DNA of 48,236 nt from JAZIHH01 sp036678685 (GTDB lineage: Bacteria; Bacillota; UBA4882; UBA10575). The stretch's first letter is position 1, and the number at the start of each line of letters is the position of its first letter. Below are positions 7,317 through 15,771 of the stretch, one piece after another. The position numbers were made by a program, and so were the translations under genes. The notes under the pieces are model-generated. The model ran no database searches and was not told where the DNA came from. It saw only the letters and a program-made list of their open reading frames with translations. The stretch lies in the NCBI GenBank assembly GCA_036678685.1, contig JAZIHH010000021.1:1-48236 (forward strand), written 5' to 3'.

Positions 7317-8330
7317 ATGAAAGACCTCTATTTATCGGAATACATGCCCCGCAGCGAATTGGTTGTCGAAAAACATATGGTTGAAACCCCCCGGTTTCCT
7401 GTGGTTGATATCCACAGTCATTTCGGACAGATGCTATTGGGGGAGGATTATGCGGAAAAATATGATACCGGGGAAGTGGTGGCCAGACTTAAAGAAAACG
7501 GGGTGCGAAAAATAGTAAATCTTGACGGCTTCTACGGCCCGCTCTTGGACAAGATGTTGGAAAAAATTCATCCGTACGAAGATTTTATCCTCACCTTCGG
7601 TTCTGTTGACGTTACCCGGCTGGATGAACCCGGTTTTGAAAAATATGTGCGCACGACAATCAGGGAGTCGCAAGAAAAGGGAATCAAAGGACTTAAGTTT
7701 TGGAAAGACATCAGTTTGAATTGCCGGGATAAAAGGGGGAAATATATTCCCATAGATGACCCCCGGTTACAGGTGATTTGGGCCACAGCGGCGGAATTCG
7801 GTTTACCGGTCCTTATTCATATCGCCGACCCGGTGGCTTTTTTTAAACCTGTAGACCGGTTTAACGAACGATATGAAGAACTTAAAGCTTTCCCCGAATG
7901 GTCTTGTTGCCGGCCCGGACAATTTACCTTTGAAGAGCTTATGACCATGCAGGAAAACCTGTTGGCCGCGAATCCGGATACCACATTCATTGTGGCGCAC
8001 GGCGGGTCTTACCCGGAAAACTTGAAGTATGTGGGGGAATCTTTAGACAGGTTTCCCAATATGTATATTGATATTGCGGCAAGAATAGACGAATTTGGGC
8101 GGCAACCGTATACGGCGCGAAAGTTTTTTTATCGTTATCAAGACAGAATTTTGTTCGGAACCGACTACTGTCCTTTGACATTAAATTATCCTGTATATTA
8201 CCGGTTTTTGGAGACCTGGGATGAATATTTTGATTGTCCCTTTCCGAGAAGGTGGAAAATATACGGGCTCGGGCTGGAAGATGAGGTCTTGAAAAAAATA
8301 TACTATCAAAACGCGGAGAAAATATTATAA
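7317..8330 (+). CDS. Amidohydrolase-2 family metal-dependent hydrolase
   Basis: A 337-residue TIM-barrel protein of the amidohydrolase-related family. The visible metal-site residues are HSHFG near residue 32 (the H-x-H pair on strand 1), LIHIAD (His on strand 5), VAHGGSYPENL (His on strand 6) and LFGTDYCPL (Asp on strand 8), in the order and spacing of the family. A GAGGAG ribosome binding site precedes ATG 7317. It begins 29 bases after the MNT gene, so it may be read from the same transcript, though the functions look unrelated. Family members are hydrolases or decarboxylases of small carboxylated or amidated compounds; the substrate here cannot be named. The gene stops 61 bases before an insertion-site duplication. 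Confidence 0.85.
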   Translation: MKDLYLSEYMPRSELVVEKHMVETPRFPVVDIHSHFGQMLLGEDYAEKYDTGEVVARLKENGVRKIVNLDGFYGPLLDKMLEKIHPYEDFILTFGSVDVTRLDEPGFEKYVRTTIRESQEKGIKGLKFWKDISLNCRDKRGKYIPIDDPRLQVIWATAAEFGLPVLIHIADPVAFFKPVDRFNERYEELKAFPEWSCCRPGQFTFEELMTMQENLLAANPDTTFIVAHGGSYPENLKYVGESLDRFPNMYIDIAARIDEFGRQPYTARKFFYRYQDRILFGTDYCPLTLNYPVYYRFLETWDEYFDCPFPRRWKIYGLGLEDEVLKKIYYQNAEKIL

Positions 8331-8391
8331 ATTTCCTGGCCAAGCAATTCGACGAGGATTTGCTGTAAAAAAGAAGATCCGGCTAATGGCC

Positions 8392-8400
8392 CTAAACAGT
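8392..8400. repeat. Left 9-bp target-site duplication (CTAAACAGT)
   Basis: CTAAACAGT lies directly before the left end of the ISLre2-family element and recurs at 9955-9963 directly after its right end. Confidence 0.92.
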
Positions 8401-8455
8401 GTTAGTGTAAAATTACTGTAGATTTTATGGAGGAGATATCTTTACTAAAAGAGAA

Positions 8456-8511
8456 GAGGAACCTCACATTCGGCAAGAATGAATACCCCTCGAAGGAGGC
8501 AGAGGTTCCTC
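8456..8511 (+). promoter_or_regulatory. Leader inverted repeat abutting the transposase start
   Basis: GAGGAACCTC at 8456-8465 is the exact complement of GAGGTTCCTC at 8502-8511, and ATG 8512 follows the right arm immediately. The AAGGAGG ribosome binding site (8493-8499) sits in the 36-base loop. The same structure is conserved in the second element (28403-28459). In an RNA that starts outside the element it would fold around the start site, a common way to limit transposase made by read-through. Confidence 0.7.
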
Positions 8512-9900
8512 ATGGACTTAGTTCGTTTAGTAGAAGAAAAAATCCTTTCGGTTGTAGAAATAATTTTTGCAGTATTAGATGGTAAAACCGACTATCATAG
8601 TTTTGAACTTCAATTAAAGAAAGAGCTTGACGGCCTGGGGTGCGATTTATTGGAATATGTCATTGAAGCCCTAAAGCAAAAGGTTGAAGAGGATGCAAAG
8701 CAAGACCCGAACTGGAAGCGTGTCCGAAAAAATGACCGGAAAGAGATCTTAACTCTTTTTGGTCCGATCGTCTACCACCGAAGCTATTACCGACATAGAG
8801 AAAGCGAAGAATATGCCTACCTGGTTGACAAACAAATTGGTGTCACTCCCCACATGCGCGTAGGGGCAACTTTAAAGGCTGAACTTGTGGAAGCAGCAAC
8901 TGGAATGTCGTATGAAGCGGCTACTATCCACGCCAGCAAGGATAATCCCGTATTAAAGGTTAGCAGGCAAACAGTAGCGTTATGCGTTAAAGAGTTCAAC
9001 CCTAAAATCGAACCATTACCGCAAGCCAAAAGACGTGTTTCCGAGTTATACATAGAAGCTGATGAAGACCACATCAAAGTTAAAGGGCGTAAAGGAACGC
9101 AGGCCCGGCTGGTTTATGTCCACGAAGGAATCGAGGATTATCCTCGTCGTCGGTTAAAACGAGTGAAGTACTTTACCAGCGTCAAAGAGAAACCGGAAGA
9201 ACTATGGTGGAGAGTATTAGATTACCTTGAAGCCAATTATGAACTTTCAAGTATTAAGCGGATTTACCTATCTGGAGACGGGGCTCTTTGGATCCGCCAA
9301 GGGATGGAATACATCCCCGGAGCCATCTTTATCTTAGACCGATTTCACCTGGCGAAATATATTCTAATGGCCACCGCTCATGCTCCGGAACTAAGAAAGC
9401 CGCTATACTGGGGGATTAAGTCATTAAACAAACAGAAAGTCCTGGCGCGTCTTGATGAAGCTTTAAACCGCGCTGAAGAACAGCCACGACAAAAAAGGAT
9501 TATTGATACCATCAAATATGTGAAGCACAACTGGGATGGAATAGAAAACGCCGTGAAAAACCCCCACGTAAGCTGTAGCGCTGAGGGTCATGTTAGCCAT
9601 ATTTTGGCCGCCAGGCTCAGTAGTCGCCCAATGGCTTGGAGTCTGCAAGGGGCGGAGAAAATGGCTAATATGCGAGTGGCCAAGGCTAATGGTGAGTCAA
9701 TTAGCAAACAATACCTGGAGACAAGGACATCAATTCCAATTGTTGTTGAAATCAAGGACGTAATTCAAAAAGAGCTCAAGCGCTTAAAGCGAACTAAATC
9801 ATTGGGGGAAGGATACCACAATAATATTCCACTTTTCAGCAGTGGTAGTAATCCAACAAGAATTGCTTTAAAAGCTTTAAATAAACAAAATGCAGTTTGA
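8512..9900 (+). CDS. ISLre2-family (UPF0236) transposase
   Basis: A protein of 462 residues from ATG 8512; an in-frame ATG at 8479 has no ribosome binding site and lies in the leader loop. The sequence is of the UPF0236 type: YIEADEDHIKVK (the first acidic cluster), LSGDGALWIRQG (second Asp), ILDRFHLAKYI and HNWDGIEN are conserved between this copy and the one at 28460. The C-terminal part (AEGHVSHILAARLSSRPMAW) is complete here and missing there. The protein moves the element by a DDE-type cut-and-paste reaction. Target duplication and intact frame suggest it can still be active. Confidence 0.93.
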   Translation: MDLVRLVEEKILSVVEIIFAVLDGKTDYHSFELQLKKELDGLGCDLLEYVIEALKQKVEEDAKQDPNWKRVRKNDRKEILTLFGPIVYHRSYYRHRESEEYAYLVDKQIGVTPHMRVGATLKAELVEAATGMSYEAATIHASKDNPVLKVSRQTVALCVKEFNPKIEPLPQAKRRVSELYIEADEDHIKVKGRKGTQARLVYVHEGIEDYPRRRLKRVKYFTSVKEKPEELWWRVLDYLEANYELSSIKRIYLSGDGALWIRQGMEYIPGAIFILDRFHLAKYILMATAHAPELRKPLYWGIKSLNKQKVLARLDEALNRAEEQPRQKRIIDTIKYVKHNWDGIENAVKNPHVSCSAEGHVSHILAARLSSRPMAWSLQGAEKMANMRVAKANGESISKQYLETRTSIPIVVEIKDVIQKELKRLKRTKSLGEGYHNNIPLFSSGSNPTRIALKALNKQNAV

Positions 9901-9954
9901 TGGCAAGATCATTGATGTGAGGTTCAAAAAAATCTACAGTGTCTTGACACTATC

Positions 9955-9963
9955 CTAAACAGT
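9955..9963. repeat. Right 9-bp target-site duplication (CTAAACAGT)
   Basis: An exact copy of 8392-8400, directly after the right end of the ISLre2-family element. Confidence 0.92.
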
Positions 9964-9970
9964 TGTTAAC

Positions 9971-9999
9971 TTGACATTTGACAATATATTATATATGAT
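9971..9999 (+). promoter_or_regulatory. Sigma-A type promoter for the DeoR/PfkB operon
   Basis: TTGACA (9971-9976) and TATGAT (9994-9999) are separated by 17 bases in a very AT-rich stretch, 111 bases before the DeoR gene. It lies just 8 bases beyond the target duplication of the upstream element, so the insertion only just missed it. Confidence 0.65.
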
Positions 10000-10110
10000 T
10001 ATATTATCAAAATCAATCAAAAGTTAATCATGATATCTCATGTTTCTCTCAGATGAAAAACAAACAAAAAGCTCCATGAGATACCACCAGCTAATAAGTG
10101 AGGTTAAAAT

Positions 10111-10914
10111 ATGAAACAAAATGCCAGAAGAGAACGGATTTACGGGTTGTTGCTGGCCCGTAAAAGGGTAACAGTGAACGAATTATGCCAGGAGTGCGGG
10201 GCATCGGAGGCCACTATCCGCCGGGATTTACAGGAGATGGAAAAAAACGGGCTTTTGCGGCGTGTCCATGGTGGAGCGGAACTTCTTAAAACCACTTTTT
10301 TCGATAGTGAGGCCAGAGAGCTCACCCTGCGGGAAAAGTTACTTCTGAATATAAAGGCCAAACGGCAAATTGGCAAAGCCGCCGCCGCACTCGTGGAAGA
10401 TGATGACAGGATCTTTTTGGAGGCGGGCTCCACAGTTATGCAGATGATACCCTATTTGTGGGGGAAACGTGATCTGGTGGTGGTAACCAACTGCTTGGCG
10501 GTAGCCGAAGAAGTGGCCAAAAATACCAATATCCGTATGATTTTGGCCGGCGGAGAATACCGTCCGACTTCCATGGCCATGGCCGGTCCGGTTGCCGAGA
10601 GTTGTCTGCAACAAATTTTCTCCCAGATCTATGTCGATAAATTGTTTATGGGGGCGGACGGGGTTACCCTGGAGGAAGGGGTAACAACCCCCAGCCTGGA
10701 TGAATCAAGAGTGGGATTGTTATTGATTAAAATGGTCAAGAAGAAAATTTTGTTGGCTGATTCCACCAAGTTTGGCCGTGTAGACCTTTGCCGGTTCGCC
10801 CCGGTGGAAGCCTTTGACACGATTGTTACGGACAGCGGAATATCCCCGGATTTGGTGAAGGGTTTGAAGAAGAAAGGAATCGAGCTTATAGTGGCTTCGA
10901 AATCTCCTGAATGA
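10111..10914 (+). CDS. DeoR/GlpR-family transcriptional repressor
   Basis: A 267-residue protein of the usual DeoR length. Residues 1-60 are the DeoR helix-turn-helix (RRERIYGLLLARKRVTVNEL, then SEATIRRDLQEMEKNGLLRRVHGGA). The rest is the sugar-phosphate-binding DeoRC domain: LEAGSTVMQMIPYL, VVTNCLAVAEEV, MILAGGEYRPTSMAM, MGADGVTLEEGVTTP, and ILLADSTKFGRVDLCRFAPVE is partly recognisable at the end. DeoR repressors respond to a phosphorylated sugar made by a gene they control, here most likely the PfkB-type kinase that follows after about 110 bases. The promoter at 9971 would then be self-regulated. Confidence 0.92.
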   Translation: MKQNARRERIYGLLLARKRVTVNELCQECGASEATIRRDLQEMEKNGLLRRVHGGAELLKTTFFDSEARELTLREKLLLNIKAKRQIGKAAAALVEDDDRIFLEAGSTVMQMIPYLWGKRDLVVVTNCLAVAEEVAKNTNIRMILAGGEYRPTSMAMAGPVAESCLQQIFSQIYVDKLFMGADGVTLEEGVTTPSLDESRVGLLLIKMVKKKILLADSTKFGRVDLCRFAPVEAFDTIVTDSGISPDLVKGLKKKGIELIVASKSPE

Positions 10915-11028
10915 AGAGGCTGGAAAAAATGAAGCATGAAGTCGGACCGTATGCCCCCAATCCTGAAGGTACAATCAACCGTATAGCCGGAGGTAAGCGT
11001 TCACCTTTTACCAGGGGGGCAGGTGGCG

Positions 11029-11952
11029 ATGGCTGAATATGACGTGCTTACTCCGGCCGATCTTAATGTGGATTTAATACTGACCGGCGCCGTTCCGGTC
11101 TTTGGCCAACAGGAAAAAAGGATTAACCGGTATCATTTGGAATTGGGCGGATCCTGTTGTATTTTTGCCTGTCAAGCGGCGAAACTGGGTCTCAAGGCGG
11201 CTGTCGTGGGCGTGGTGGGTGATGATCTTTTTGGTGATTTTGTCCTGAAGAGGCTGCAGGAGTGTGGCGTGGCCACCAGGGAAGTGGAAAAAAGAGCCGG
11301 GTTGCGCACAGCCGCCAGTTTTATCCTCTGCCGGGGAGAGGACCGGGCGATTTTAACTGACACCCAAAGCTTAACAGTGATGCCGCCGGAACGGCTTTCC
11401 CCCCTTTTGCTGAGTAAGACTTCCCATCTCCATATCGGTAGTTATTTCCTCTTGTCTAATTTACGCCCCTATTTTCCCCAAATTGCGCAAACCGCCAAAA
11501 AGATGGGTATAACCGTCAGTTTAGACACCAACTGGGATCCGGACGACACTTGGGACGGAGTCATGGAACTGCTTCCGTTTTGTGATGTTTTTTTCCCCAA
11601 CGAAAACGAAATCCTTGCTGTCACCGGCGCCGCGAATCTGGCCGACGCCGTCCGGCAAATGGCCGAAGTTGTCCCGTTAGTGGTGGTAAAACTTGGCGCC
11701 CGGGGGGCTTTGGCCAGAGCAGGGGATCGAGAATGGCAGGTCCCGTCCTTCAGAGTTAACGTTGTTGACAGTATCGGAGCGGGTGACAGTTTTGCCGCCG
11801 GTTTTCTCCGCGGCTACCTTAAGGGTTGGCCGGTGGAAGAGGCTTTACGTTTGGGATGTTATTGCGGGGCCATGAATACTACGGCTCCCGGCGGCTTAAA
11901 AGGCCAGCCCACATGGGAGGAGGTTTTGCTTAATTTTAAACCCGGTTCCTAA
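11029..11952 (+). CDS. PfkB-family carbohydrate kinase
   Basis: A 307-residue ribokinase-fold kinase. ATG 11029 is preferred over GTG 11023 because the G-rich ribosome binding site (11014-11019) is 9 bases upstream. The N-terminal part has LNVDLILTG and LELGGSCCIFACQAAKLGL, the sugar-binding side. The C-terminal signature VVDSIGAGDSFAAGFLRGYL carries the anion-hole GAGD with its catalytic Asp. PfkB enzymes phosphorylate sugars such as fructose-1-P, tagatose-6-P, ketodeoxygluconate or ribose; the exact sugar cannot be read here. Together with the DeoR gene it forms a two-gene sugar-phosphate unit closed by the terminator at 12044. Confidence 0.9.
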   Translation: MAEYDVLTPADLNVDLILTGAVPVFGQQEKRINRYHLELGGSCCIFACQAAKLGLKAAVVGVVGDDLFGDFVLKRLQECGVATREVEKRAGLRTAASFILCRGEDRAILTDTQSLTVMPPERLSPLLLSKTSHLHIGSYFLLSNLRPYFPQIAQTAKKMGITVSLDTNWDPDDTWDGVMELLPFCDVFFPNENEILAVTGAANLADAVRQMAEVVPLVVVKLGARGALARAGDREWQVPSFRVNVVDSIGAGDSFAAGFLRGYLKGWPVEEALRLGCYCGAMNTTAPGGLKGQPTWEEVLLNFKPGS

Positions 11953-12043
11953 CGGCGTTTGTCTGCTCTTGCTTTTTACCTGGTAATATTTTGGGGACAA
12001 TCCTTAAAAAGCTTCTGCCACAAAAAAAGACACTTCGGCATTG

Positions 12044-12074
12044 AAAAAAAGACAGGGAAAACCTGTCTTTTTTT
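12044..12074 (+). terminator. Strong intrinsic terminator, bidirectional in shape
   Basis: AAAAAAAGACAGG (12044-12056) pairs with CCTGTCTTTTTTT (12062-12074) around a five-base loop. The A run before and T run after make it work on both strands. It closes the DeoR/PfkB operon. Confidence 0.88.
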
Positions 12075-12120
12075 ATTTTAAGCCAAAAGTACAAGTAAAT
12101 TATGAAAAGTATATGATTGA

Positions 12121-12129
12121 TTGTGACAA
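12121..12129. repeat. Left target-site duplication of the IS256 element (TTGTGACAA)
   Basis: TTGTGACAA directly precedes the element and recurs at 13521-13529. Eight or nine bases is the size range of IS256-family duplications; the exact edge could be shifted by one. Confidence 0.85.
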
Positions 12130-13520
12130 GTTGAGTCCGTATAATGGTGTAAAAATGGTTTTCTGAAAAAATAGGAGAGCCATTAACAAATTCCTCAGTT
12201 AGAATAGAAGTTGGACAAACCAAAATTCTAAGAGGAGGAATTTGAATGGCTCAATACCAGATTACCGTAGATCAAGAACTTTTGCATCGTCTATTTTTAG
12301 GCAATAACAAGGATTCCGGTGTGTCAGCGCTATTGGAATCGGTATTGAACCAGATTTTGCAGGCGCAAGCCACCGAACAGCTTCAAGCCGAACCATACGA
12401 ACGTACTGATAAAAGGAAGGGCTATCGTAACGGCACACGCGAGCATCCTCTTACCACCCGGGTCGGAACCATAACCCTACGTGTTCCGCGTTTTCGTAAC
12501 GGCCAGTTTTCCACTGAGATGTTTGCCCGCTATCAGCGGAGCGAACAGGCCTTGGTGCTGGCCTTGATGGAAATGGTAATTAACGGGGTCTCTACCCGTA
12601 AGGTCAGTCAGATAACGGAAGAGTTATGTGGTACCGAATTTTCCAAATCCACTGTTTCAGAGTTGTGCAAGAAACTGGACCCCATTGTGAACGCTTGGAA
12701 TAACCGGGACTTGCGGGAAAGATGCTATCCTTTTGTCTTGGTGGACGCTTTCGTACTGAAGATTCGTGAAGACGGCCGCGTCCGTTCCCGGAGCGCTATG
12801 ATCGCTATCGGCATAAATACCGAAGGCTACCGGGAAGTTTTAGGTCTCATGCTGGGCGACAGTGAATCCGAAGCCAGTTGGAGCCAGTTCTTTTCCTGGC
12901 TTAAAAGCCGTAACCTGCGTGGTGTTGAACTGGTAGTATCAGATGACCATGGCGGCCTGGTCAAGGCGGTTCGCCGCTACTTCCAGGGCGTTACCTGGCA
13001 TCGCTGCCAAACCCACTTTATGCGTAATATCATGGACGCTACGCCTAGGTCGGCAAAAGAAGAGCTTTATCCACATCTGCGAGCGATTCTGGATGCGCCT
13101 GATATCGGTACTGCCCGGTTGTTATTGAATCAAACCTTGGAGACATTTGAGAAAAAAGCACCCAAGGCCATGCAAATACTTGAAATGGGCTTTGATGATG
13201 CTACCGCGGTCCTTATGCTGCCGGAAAAATATCGCCGGCGTCTGCGTACTACAAACGCTGTCGAGCGTCTTATCGAAGAGATTAGGCGCAGGGAACGAGT
13301 TATCCGTATTTTCCCGAACCGGGAATCGGCAATTCGCCTAATTGGAGCCTTACTTATGGAAATTGACGACAAGTGGATAAGCGGCAAAAAATACCTGGAT
13401 ATGAGTGAATACCTTCAGTGGCAAGAAGAGCAAAAACAAACCAATGATCAAAGCAATATTGCGTATATCAGATAAGCTTATTGATAACTGAGGAATTTAC
13501 ACACTAATCTGGACTTGATC
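12130..13520 (+). mobile_element. Intact IS256-family insertion sequence, about 1391 bp
   Basis: The left end carries AGTCCGTATAATGGTGTAAA, much like the known IS256 end, and the right end is its imperfect complement; I count 15 matches in 20. A second, perfect 14-bp inverted pair lies further in (12188-12201 and 13485-13498). Flanking direct repeats at 12121 and 13521 mark the insertion. One transposase gene fills the element. It entered the gap between the terminator of the PfkB gene and the promoter of the nucleotidyltransferase operon, so nothing was broken. Confidence 0.88.
12246..13475 (+). CDS. IS256-family (mutator-type) transposase
   Basis: A 409-residue transposase, normal length for IS256. 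A strong AGAGGAGGAA ribosome binding site precedes ATG 12246. The N-terminal domain contains YERTDKRKGYRNGTR and TLRVPRFRNG. The catalytic core shows LVDAFVLKIREDG (first Asp), VVSDDHGGLVKAVRRYF (second Asp), the family C/H motif WHRCQTHFMRN, and TNAVERLIEEIRRRERVI (Glu). The frame is complete and uninterrupted, so the element may be mobile. Confidence 0.95.
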   Translation: MAQYQITVDQELLHRLFLGNNKDSGVSALLESVLNQILQAQATEQLQAEPYERTDKRKGYRNGTREHPLTTRVGTITLRVPRFRNGQFSTEMFARYQRSEQALVLALMEMVINGVSTRKVSQITEELCGTEFSKSTVSELCKKLDPIVNAWNNRDLRERCYPFVLVDAFVLKIREDGRVRSRSAMIAIGINTEGYREVLGLMLGDSESEASWSQFFSWLKSRNLRGVELVVSDDHGGLVKAVRRYFQGVTWHRCQTHFMRNIMDATPRSAKEELYPHLRAILDAPDIGTARLLLNQTLETFEKKAPKAMQILEMGFDDATAVLMLPEKYRRRLRTTNAVERLIEEIRRRERVIRIFPNRESAIRLIGALLMEIDDKWISGKKYLDMSEYLQWQEEQKQTNDQSNIAYIR

Positions 13521-13529
13521 TTGTGACAA
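13521..13529. repeat. Right target-site duplication of the IS256 element (TTGTGACAA)
   Basis: An exact copy of 12121-12129, directly after the right end of the IS256-family element. Confidence 0.85.
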
Positions 13530-13567
13530 AAGAATGAATCAAAATTATAATAAAAAAGATTATATAC

Positions 13568-13596
13568 TTGTAAATATAATAAAATTATGATAAAAT
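13568..13596 (+). promoter_or_regulatory. Candidate promoter of the nucleotidyltransferase operon
   Basis: TTGTAA (13568-13573) and TAAAAT (13591-13596), 17 bases apart, lie in an AT-rich region about 100 bases before ATG 13697. A short hairpin (CCAC/GTGG around an A run, near 13651) follows before the ribosome binding site. Confidence 0.5.
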
Positions 13597-13696
13597 AGCG
13601 ATTGAAAAGTAAAGATTAATGATTATTCTTAGCTTGTTAGCGAACGAGAAACCACAAAAAAAGTGGCAATCTTAATTTAAAAAGGAGTTGTAACAA

Positions 13697-14623
13697 ATGA
13701 TTAGACCTGCCCTGGTGATCATGGCGGCCGGAATGGGCAGCCGGTATGGAGGGTTAAAGCAAGTTGCCCCGGTTGGACCCAATGGGGAATGTATTATGGA
13801 ATATTCCGTCTATGACGCCCTGCGGGCTGGTTTTTTCCAAGTTGTTTTTGTGATCAAAAAGGAAATGGAAGAAGCCTTCCGGACAAAAATCGGAAAAAAG
13901 ATCGAAAAAGTTACCGACGTTGGTTATGTTTTTCAGGATATTGATGATTTACCCGGAGGGCTAAAAGCCCCGGCCGGGAGAGAAAAACCCTGGGGAACTG
14001 CACATGCCGTATATTGCTGCCGGAACGTGGTTAAGACACCTTTTGCTGTCGTCAATGCCGATGATTTTTACGGCCGCACCTCCTTTAAGATGCTCTGTGA
14101 CTACCTTTCCAATCCCCAAAATACCAACGGGCTTTATAATTTCTGTATGATCGGTTATCGGCTTGAGAATACCCTGACTGAGCACGGGCATGTGGCACGG
14201 GGAATTTGCCGGATTAATGCCACGGGTTACTTGGAAAAAGTTGAGGAACGAACAAAAATTCAAAGATTTGGCGAGAGTATTCGCTACACGGAAGACGGGG
14301 AAAAATGGGTGGAAATACCAGCGGACAGTATTGTCTCGATGAATATGTGGGGGTTGACCCCGGAGCTTTTTGGCGAGATTGAAGCGGGATTTTTCCGGTT
14401 TTTTGCCCGCAACCGGGAAAATATCTTAAGTGCGGAATATTTCTTGCCGGTGGTAATCGACGCCTTGATTGCAGAGAAAAAAGCCTGCGTAAAGGTTTTT
14501 GTCTCTAACGAACAATGGTACGGGATGACATATAAAGAAGACAGGCCACTGGTGCAGGAGGCCATAGCAGGGCTGATCCGGGAAAAGATTTATCCGGAGA
14601 ATTTATGGGAGGATCGATCGTAA
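13697..14623 (+). CDS. Sugar-1-phosphate nucleotidyltransferase family protein
   Basis: A 308-residue NTP-transferase-fold protein with an AAAGGAG ribosome binding site. The nucleotide-binding loop at the start is MAAGMGSRYGGLKQ (residues 9-22, pattern G-x-G-x-R with a downstream Lys), and VVNADDFYGR carries the metal-binding Asp. It is shorter than GlmU and lacks its left-handed helix domain. It is followed without a gap by an N-acetylhexosamine-kinase-like gene and by galE, the order of the bifidobacterial lacto-N-biose/galacto-N-biose salvage genes, where the product makes UDP-GlcNAc or UDP-GalNAc from hexosamine-1-P. That substrate is inferred from context; UDP-glucose formation is the main alternative. 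Confidence 0.85.
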   Translation: MIRPALVIMAAGMGSRYGGLKQVAPVGPNGECIMEYSVYDALRAGFFQVVFVIKKEMEEAFRTKIGKKIEKVTDVGYVFQDIDDLPGGLKAPAGREKPWGTAHAVYCCRNVVKTPFAVVNADDFYGRTSFKMLCDYLSNPQNTNGLYNFCMIGYRLENTLTEHGHVARGICRINATGYLEKVEERTKIQRFGESIRYTEDGEKWVEIPADSIVSMNMWGLTPELFGEIEAGFFRFFARNRENILSAEYFLPVVIDALIAEKKACVKVFVSNEQWYGMTYKEDRPLVQEAIAGLIREKIYPENLWEDRS

Positions 14624-15754
14624 ATGAAACAAAAGCGGCGGGAGCAAAAAGAGCAGGATTTTGACTTTAAGAACGTGGTCCGGAATTTTTTGTTTGAAGG
14701 GGAATTTTTGCGGGCTGAACCATACGGAAACGGCCATATTAACGATACCTTTGCAGCATATTTCCGTAAAGAGAACGGAACCGTCCACCGGTATATCCTG
14801 CAGAGGATAAACCACAAGGTCTTTGCCTCGCCGGAAAATTTAATGAAAAATATTGCGGCAGTAACGCGGCACCTGCGGGAGAAGATAATCTTGGCGGGAG
14901 GCGATTATACAAGGGAAACGCTTAATCTCATTCCCACGGTCGAAGGAGGAAGTTTTTATAAAAGCCCGGAGGGGACTTACTGGCGCGGTTATATTTTTAT
15001 CGAACAGGCGCAGACATATGAGAAAGTAATAGATGCGCGACATTTTTACAATGCCGGACGCGCCTTTGGCAATTTCCAGAAAATGCTGAGTGATTTTCCG
15101 GCGCATACTTTGTATGAAACGATTCCTGACTTTCATAATACAGTAAAGCGTTATCATGATCTCCTGGCCGCGGTGGAAAAAGATGTGGCGAACCGTGCTC
15201 GGTATGTTGGCGAGGAAATCGCCTTTGTCAAAGAAAGAAAGAATGAGATTTCGCTCATCGTCGACCTTCTGAAACAGAGGAAAATACCTCTGCGGGTAAC
15301 ACATAATGATACTAAATTTAATAATATTATGATTGACGACCGGACAGGAGAAGGCATTTGTGTCATCGACCTGGACACCGTTATGCCCGGCTCTTCCCTG
15401 TATGATTTCGGTGATGCCATCCGTTTTGGCGCCAGTTCCGCCTTGGAGGATGAAAAGGATTTAACAAAAGTCTGGGTCAGGCTTGATCTTTTTGACGCTT
15501 TTACCCGGGGTTTTTTAGAAACGGCAGGGGATTTTTTAACCCCGCTCGAACTCCGGTATCTGGCTTTTTCCGCCAAACTGATGACGTTTGAATGCGGTAT
15601 CCGGTTCCTTACCGATTACTTGAACGGGGATACATATTTTAAAATACGGCGGGAGGAACATAATTTGGACAGAGCACGAAATCAGTTCAAGCTAGTGAAA
15701 GATATGGAAGAAAAAAAAGAGGCAATGGAAGCAATTGTTAACAAGTATCTTTAG
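14624..15754 (+). CDS. N-acetylhexosamine 1-kinase-like phosphotransferase
   Basis: A 376-residue kinase of the aminoglycoside-phosphotransferase fold. The N-terminal lobe has PYGNGHINDTFAAYF and YILQRINHKVFASPENLM, as in NahK/LnpB proteins. The catalytic loop is THNDTKFNNIM (pattern H-x-D-x4-N), and the metal-binding motif is VIDLDTVMPGSSLYDFGDA. Length agrees with NahK, which uses ATP to make GlcNAc-1-P or GalNAc-1-P. The ATG directly follows the stop of the preceding gene, with GGGAGG inside that gene as ribosome binding site, so translation is probably coupled. Its product would feed the nucleotidyltransferase upstream and the epimerase downstream. Confidence 0.88.
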   Translation: MKQKRREQKEQDFDFKNVVRNFLFEGEFLRAEPYGNGHINDTFAAYFRKENGTVHRYILQRINHKVFASPENLMKNIAAVTRHLREKIILAGGDYTRETLNLIPTVEGGSFYKSPEGTYWRGYIFIEQAQTYEKVIDARHFYNAGRAFGNFQKMLSDFPAHTLYETIPDFHNTVKRYHDLLAAVEKDVANRARYVGEEIAFVKERKNEISLIVDLLKQRKIPLRVTHNDTKFNNIMIDDRTGEGICVIDLDTVMPGSSLYDFGDAIRFGASSALEDEKDLTKVWVRLDLFDAFTRGFLETAGDFLTPLELRYLAFSAKLMTFECGIRFLTDYLNGDTYFKIRREEHNLDRARNQFKLVKDMEEKKEAMEAIVNKYL

Positions 15755-15771
15755 AGGAGGCGCTGTTTTAA

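Larger units (their letters stand above)
8401..9954 (+). mobile_element. Intact ISLre2-family insertion sequence, 1554 bp
   Basis: Both ends are visible. The terminal inverted repeats are 8401-8425 and 9930-9954; I count 20 of 25 matching positions, including an 11-bp outer-to-inner block ending in CTGTAGATTT. A 9-bp direct repeat flanks the element, the duplication size expected of ISLre2. Inside are a leader hairpin and one transposase gene filling nearly the whole element. A second, decayed copy of a related element is at 28349-29525 and shares the first 21 bases of the left end exactly. The target lay in the gap between the amidohydrolase and DeoR genes, so no gene was broken. Confidence 0.93.
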
